A DNA stretch of 8,409 bases from CAZPUI01 sp964415525 (lineage in GTDB: Bacteria; Acidobacteriota; Holophagae; Holophagales; Holophagaceae). The stretch covers positions 1 through 8,409 of the forward strand of contig CAYQAS010000155.1 of the NCBI GenBank assembly GCA_964415525.1, given 5' to 3'. This document shows positions 5,738-8,409 of this stretch, in pieces. The stretch's first letter is position 1; each line of letters opens with the position of its first letter. The translations under genes and the position numbers were made by a program. The notes beneath the pieces are model-generated. The model ran no database searches and had not been told where the DNA came from. It saw only the letters and a list, made by a program, of their open reading frames with translations.

Positions 5738-6694
5738 TCAGTCTAGCAACCGGGTGAAACGCGCCCACACCTCATCCGGATTAAGGCCGACGAGGCAGGG
5801 ATGGTCGCCCAGGGCGCAGGTGGGCTTGAAACAGGGCGCGCAGGGAAGCCCTTCCACCCGCAGGCTGTCCACCTTGGGGCCCCAGGGCGTGCTGCCGCCG
5901 GGGTCCGTGGCGCCGTAGAGGCCGAGGGTGGCGGTGCCGGTGGCGGCGCTGAGGTGGCTGAGGCCGGAATCGTTGCCGATGGAGCCCACGGCGCCTCGGA
6001 GCCAAGCGGCGACCTCCTTCAGGGTCGTCTTCCCGCACAGGTCCAGGCCGCCCTCCGCCGCCACCGCCGCGCAGATGGCCGCTTCGTCCGGGCTGCCGAG
6101 AATCACCGGAAGCATGCCTTCCCGCTGGATGAGGCGGGCCAGGGCGCGGTAGTGGTCCACGGGATAGGCCTTGGAGGGCCACGTGGAGCCGGGCATCAGG
6201 CAGACGTAGGGCGTGGCGGGGCGATCCACCGTGACGCCCGGATCGTAGTCCGCCCAAGGCATCGCTGGGGCGCCGGGGAAGGCCTTCGCCATGACCGAGT
6301 GGTAGCGAAGGAGGAAGGGGCCATCCACGGACCAGAAGGGCCCGCTCACAGTGTTGACGAGGCCTGCGAGGCTCTCATCCACGCCGATGCGCACGGGCAC
6401 CCGGGCGAGCCAGGCCGCCAGGGCGGGGCGCAGGGACTTGGGGAAGTGGATGGACCGTGCGGCCCGGTGCTGGCGCAGGAGAGCCGCCAACTGGAAGGGC
6501 GAAGGCTTGCCCGCATCCGGCACGACCGCATCGGCGTAGGGATGGTCTTCCACCAATGACACGGCGGGCTTCGGCCCCCATACGACGATGGGGCCGACCT
6601 CCATCTGCCGCAGGAGGCGGAGAATGGGCAGCTGCATGGCGGAATCGCCAATGAAACGGGGAAAACGGACCCAGGTAGCGTGCTCTGGAATCAT
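5738..6694 (-). CDS. GT9-family glycosyltransferase, LPS heptosyltransferase II-like
   Basis: GT9 enzymes transfer heptose from ADP-heptose to the growing LPS core on the inner face of the cytoplasmic membrane. The 318-aa protein has the N-terminal family pattern R..R.IGD...LPIL (G16, D17). It has the nucleotide-side motif PGSTWPSKAYP (168-178) and the donor-site motif GNDSGLSHLSAATG (240-253), followed by LGLYGATDP, as in WaaF-type proteins. The C-terminal part carries a four-cysteine cluster (C285, C288, C293, C300), as several WaaF-like proteins do; it could bind a metal or form disulfides. The ATG overlaps the stop of the preceding GT9 gene (ATGA), with GGAG eight bases upstream. The exact acceptor (first or second heptose, or another core position) cannot be told from sequence, so no symbol is given. 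Confidence 0.93.
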   Translation of the reverse strand: MIPEHATWVRFPRFIGDSAMQLPILRLLRQMEVGPIVVWGPKPAVSLVEDHPYADAVVPDAGKPSPFQLAALLRQHRAARSIHFPKSLRPALAAWLARVPVRIGVDESLAGLVNTVSGPFWSVDGPFLLRYHSVMAKAFPGAPAMPWADYDPGVTVDRPATPYVCLMPGSTWPSKAYPVDHYRALARLIQREGMLPVILGSPDEAAICAAVAAEGGLDLCGKTTLKEVAAWLRGAVGSIGNDSGLSHLSAATGTATLGLYGATDPGGSTPWGPKVDSLRVEGLPCAPCFKPTCALGDHPCLVGLNPDEVWARFTRLLD

Positions 6695-7581
6695 CGGCAG
6701 CGCTCCAGGTGGGCGGCGAGCAGGGCGGGGTCAAGCCGATCCATGCCGTTTCCTAGATCATCTTCAGGGCCGGGATATTGCAGGATCTGCACGCGTCGGC
6801 CCAGGGGGGCCCAGCGGTCGGGGCGGTGATTCGGGCGCAGGCCCATGAGGCAGACAACGGGGCGATCGAGGGCGGCGGCGAGGTGGAGCGGGCCTGTGCT
6901 GGGACCAAGGACGGCATCACAGGCGGCGAGGCGCTGGAGGAGCGTGCCAAGATCGGCCTCCGGCAGCTCCGAGGCCTCCCGGGGCGCCAGGATCACCGGG
7001 CGCCAACCCGCGGTCCGGACGACGTCCAGGGCCGCGTCCCACCAGCTTTGGCTGGGGAAGGCGCCTGCGCCGCTGCCCCGAAGGACGACGCCGAGGACGG
7101 GACCATCGCCCTTCGGCAGCTCGGCGGGGGTGACCCGGAGGCGGGGCAGGGGCGGCGCGCCTCCTGACCAACCGAAGGGCGCGAGGAAGTCGAGCACGTT
7201 CTGGGCTTCGTGCCGTCCGGTGCCGTAGCGGCCCTTCCAGAGCCGGTGGGTCGCCGCGAGGATCTGGCGCAGCTTGCGGGCGCGGGCGACCCGCACGGGC
7301 ACGCCAGCGGCCTTCGCGGCCACGGTCACATCGGCGTCCCGGTGGCCCAGGTTCAGCACGGCATCTGGAGCCAGGGAACGGATCAGCGCCGTCAGGTCCT
7401 GACTGGCTTCCCGCAGGTGGATGCACGCCACGCCCGGCGCGGCCTTCAGGATCGGTGCGGCATGGTCCCGCACGAGCCAGTGGATCTCCGCGGTGGGATC
7501 CCGTTGGAGGATCCGCTCCATGACCGGAAGGGAGACCACGAGGTCCCCCAGGGCATCGGTGCGGCTCAGCAGAAAACGCAT
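6691..7581 (-). CDS. GT9-family glycosyltransferase (heptosyltransferase-like), first gene of the LPS operon
   Basis: This 296-aa protein is a second GT9 member. Its N-terminus (MRFLLSRTDALGDLVVSLPV) is the typical start of the family, with G12-D13 holding the proposed catalytic base. The C-terminal half has GPSTGPLHLAAAL (226-238), followed by PVVCLMGL, matching the ADP-heptose-binding region. It is shorter than the neighbouring GT9 protein and lacks its four-cysteine cluster, so the two probably act at different steps. The ATG at 7581 is supported by the family N-terminus. GGAG lies only one base from it, too close for a normal ribosome-binding site. It is the promoter-proximal gene of the five-gene operon and overlaps the next by 4 bases. 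Acceptor specificity is unknown. Confidence 0.92.
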   Translation of the reverse strand: MRFLLSRTDALGDLVVSLPVMERILQRDPTAEIHWLVRDHAAPILKAAPGVACIHLREASQDLTALIRSLAPDAVLNLGHRDADVTVAAKAAGVPVRVARARKLRQILAATHRLWKGRYGTGRHEAQNVLDFLAPFGWSGGAPPLPRLRVTPAELPKGDGPVLGVVLRGSGAGAFPSQSWWDAALDVVRTAGWRPVILAPREASELPEADLGTLLQRLAACDAVLGPSTGPLHLAAALDRPVVCLMGLRPNHRPDRWAPLGRRVQILQYPGPEDDLGNGMDRLDPALLAAHLERCR

Positions 7582-7662
7582 GCTCCGAGTGTAGCGTCCC
7601 GCCTCAGGCTGATTGCCTCATGGCACTTGGAAGGGAGTCCCCTGCCTGACCATACTTGGGCC
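7582..7662. promoter_or_regulatory. Divergent intergenic promoter region between the LPS operon and the NtrC-like gene
   Basis: Both divergent transcription units must start here or further upstream. On the minus strand TACACT (7593 to 7588) is a -10-like element six bases before the GT9 ATG. On the plus strand TTGGAA (7627-7632) and CATACT (7651-7656), 18 bases apart, lie six bases before the ATG at 7663. All are partial consensus matches. GCCTCA occurs at 7601 and 7615, 14 bases apart and both centred in the region, and again at 7665. These could be operator half-sites, but that is speculative. No sigma54 -24/-12 element was found. Confidence 0.4.
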
Positions 7663-8409
7663 ATGCCTCAGCCCAAACGTGTCCTGCTCGTGGAAGACGA
7701 AGTCAGTTTCCGGGAAGTGCTCGAGCTCGGTCTCGCCCCGGAGGGGTTTGCGGCCGAGGGCGTCCCCGGCATCCAGGAGGCCAAGGCGCGTCTCGCCAAG
7801 GAACGTTTTGATGTGGTGGTCTCGGACCTCCGCCTCAAGGATGGCTCGGGCATCGAGCTGCTGACCTGGATGAAGGACACGGGGGTGGACACGCCGGTGG
7901 TGATCATGACCGCCTTCGCCACCACGGAGACGACGGTGCAGGCCCTGAGCCTCGGCGCCGTGGACTTCCTCACCAAAGCGAAGAACGACATCCAGGAGCT
8001 CACCAAGGTGCTGCGCAACCTCTTCGCGGCGGCGGCGGGCCCCGTGGCGGGGATTCTGGACATCGGCGATCTGGGGGGCGTGAGCGAGACCATCCGCAAG
8101 GTGCAGGCGCTGGTGGGCAAGGTGGCCCTGGCGGATTCGACGGTGCTGTTGACGGGAGAATCCGGTACCGGCAAGGAGGTGGTGGCCCGACTGGTGCACC
8201 GCTATTCGGATCGCGTCCGAGGGCCCTTCGTCCCCATCAACTGCGGGGCCTTGCCGGAGAACCTGCTGGAGAGCGAGCTGTTTGACTACGAGCGGGTGGC
8301 TTTTACGGGGGCCACCGGCACCAAACGCGGGCTCTTCGAGGAGGGTGAAGGCGGCCTCCTCTTACCGGACGCGATCGGCGAGATGCCGATGCCGCTCCAG
8401 GGCAAGCTC
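7663..8409 (+). CDS. NtrC-type response regulator with altered AAA+ motifs (partial, runs off the window)
   Basis: 249 codons are visible with no stop. Residues about 5-120 are a receiver with E11/D12, phosphoacceptor D55 (VVSDLRLKDGSG), T83 and K105. A linker leads to a sigma54-interaction AAA+ domain starting near 137. Walker A is intact (GESGTGKE, 165-172), as is the following FVPINCGALPENLLESELF region (189-207). The GAFTGA loop that touches sigma54 reads VAFTGA (212-217). The Walker B segment, normally GGTLFLDEIGEM, reads GGLLLPDAIGEM (230-241), so the catalytic Glu is Ala237. Ordinary family members hydrolyse ATP to open sigma54 promoters. This one is predicted to be impaired in both hydrolysis and sigma54 contact, unless the window edge contains sequence errors. 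The sensor II region and DNA-binding domain are outside the window. There is no Shine-Dalgarno before the ATG, but the receiver leaves no room for a later start. Confidence 0.93.
   Translation, partial: MPQPKRVLLVEDEVSFREVLELGLAPEGFAAEGVPGIQEAKARLAKERFDVVVSDLRLKDGSGIELLTWMKDTGVDTPVVIMTAFATTETTVQALSLGAVDFLTKAKNDIQELTKVLRNLFAAAAGPVAGILDIGDLGGVSETIRKVQALVGKVALADSTVLLTGESGTGKEVVARLVHRYSDRVRGPFVPINCGALPENLLESELFDYERVAFTGATGTKRGLFEEGEGGLLLPDAIGEMPMPLQGKL

Noticed and set aside
5718..5768. Longer N-terminus for the DUF1573 protein starting at 5768
   Set aside because: It would overlap the end of the GT9 gene and place residues before a good signal peptide. GGAGG supports the start at 5717.
4869..5918. 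349-aa open frame on the plus strand
   Set aside because: It is antisense to the DUF1573 gene and the end of a GT9 gene, with compositionally biased translation and no domain.
7620..7640. TGGCAC as a possible sigma54 -24 element
   Set aside because: The required GC at the -12 position is absent: ten bases after the GG the sequence reads GG, and there is no TTGC.
8281..8409. Frameshift as the cause of the odd AAA+ motifs
   Set aside because: The frame runs on through recognisable family sequence (KRGLFEEGEGG, IGEMPMPLQ) on both sides of the changes, so these are substitutions, not a shifted frame.

Overview
The window is GC-rich, densely coded, Gram-negative bacterial DNA. The organism makes heptose-containing LPS (HldD and two GT9 glycosyltransferases) and uses two-component and partner-switching signalling. 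Gene content, base composition and the style of the receiver domains suggest an Acidobacteriota member of the Holophaga/Geothrix kind. That placement is an inference from general resemblance, not something the sequence proves.

Layout. At 3-53 lies the last part of a small membrane protein, probably ATP synthase subunit c, followed by a clear intrinsic terminator (75-104). A plus-strand three-gene operon follows (143-2843). Its first gene is a 391-aa protein that carries the catalytic signature of a RelA/SpoT-type (p)ppGpp synthetase with unusual insertions. The second is a STAS anti-anti-sigma factor, which overlaps the first by 7 nt. The third is a receiver plus PP2C (RsbU/SpoIIE-type) phosphatase. 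A five-gene minus-strand operon (7581 down to 2836) converges on it tail to tail, with an 8-bp overlap of the last codons. In transcription order it holds two GT9 heptosyltransferase-like genes, a secreted DUF1573 protein, an EamA/DMT transporter and hldD. Genes within it overlap by 1-4 nt or are spaced 20-24 nt apart. An 81-bp divergent promoter region (7582-7662) separates it from a rightward NtrC-type regulator gene that runs off the window. In that gene's visible AAA+ part the GAFTGA and Walker B motifs are both altered.

How the genes may work together. The STAS protein and the phosphatase form the output end of a partner switch: the phosphatase would dephosphorylate the STAS serine, freeing it to bind an anti-sigma kinase. 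No kinase or sigma factor is in the window. The translational coupling of a RelA/SpoT-like enzyme to this pair is the most interesting feature here. It suggests a nucleotide-second-messenger enzyme wired to a sigma-factor partner switch. The minus-strand operon makes and transfers heptose for the LPS inner core, with one exported protein and one transporter of unknown role added.

No tRNA, rRNA, CRISPR array, insertion sequence or attachment site was seen.
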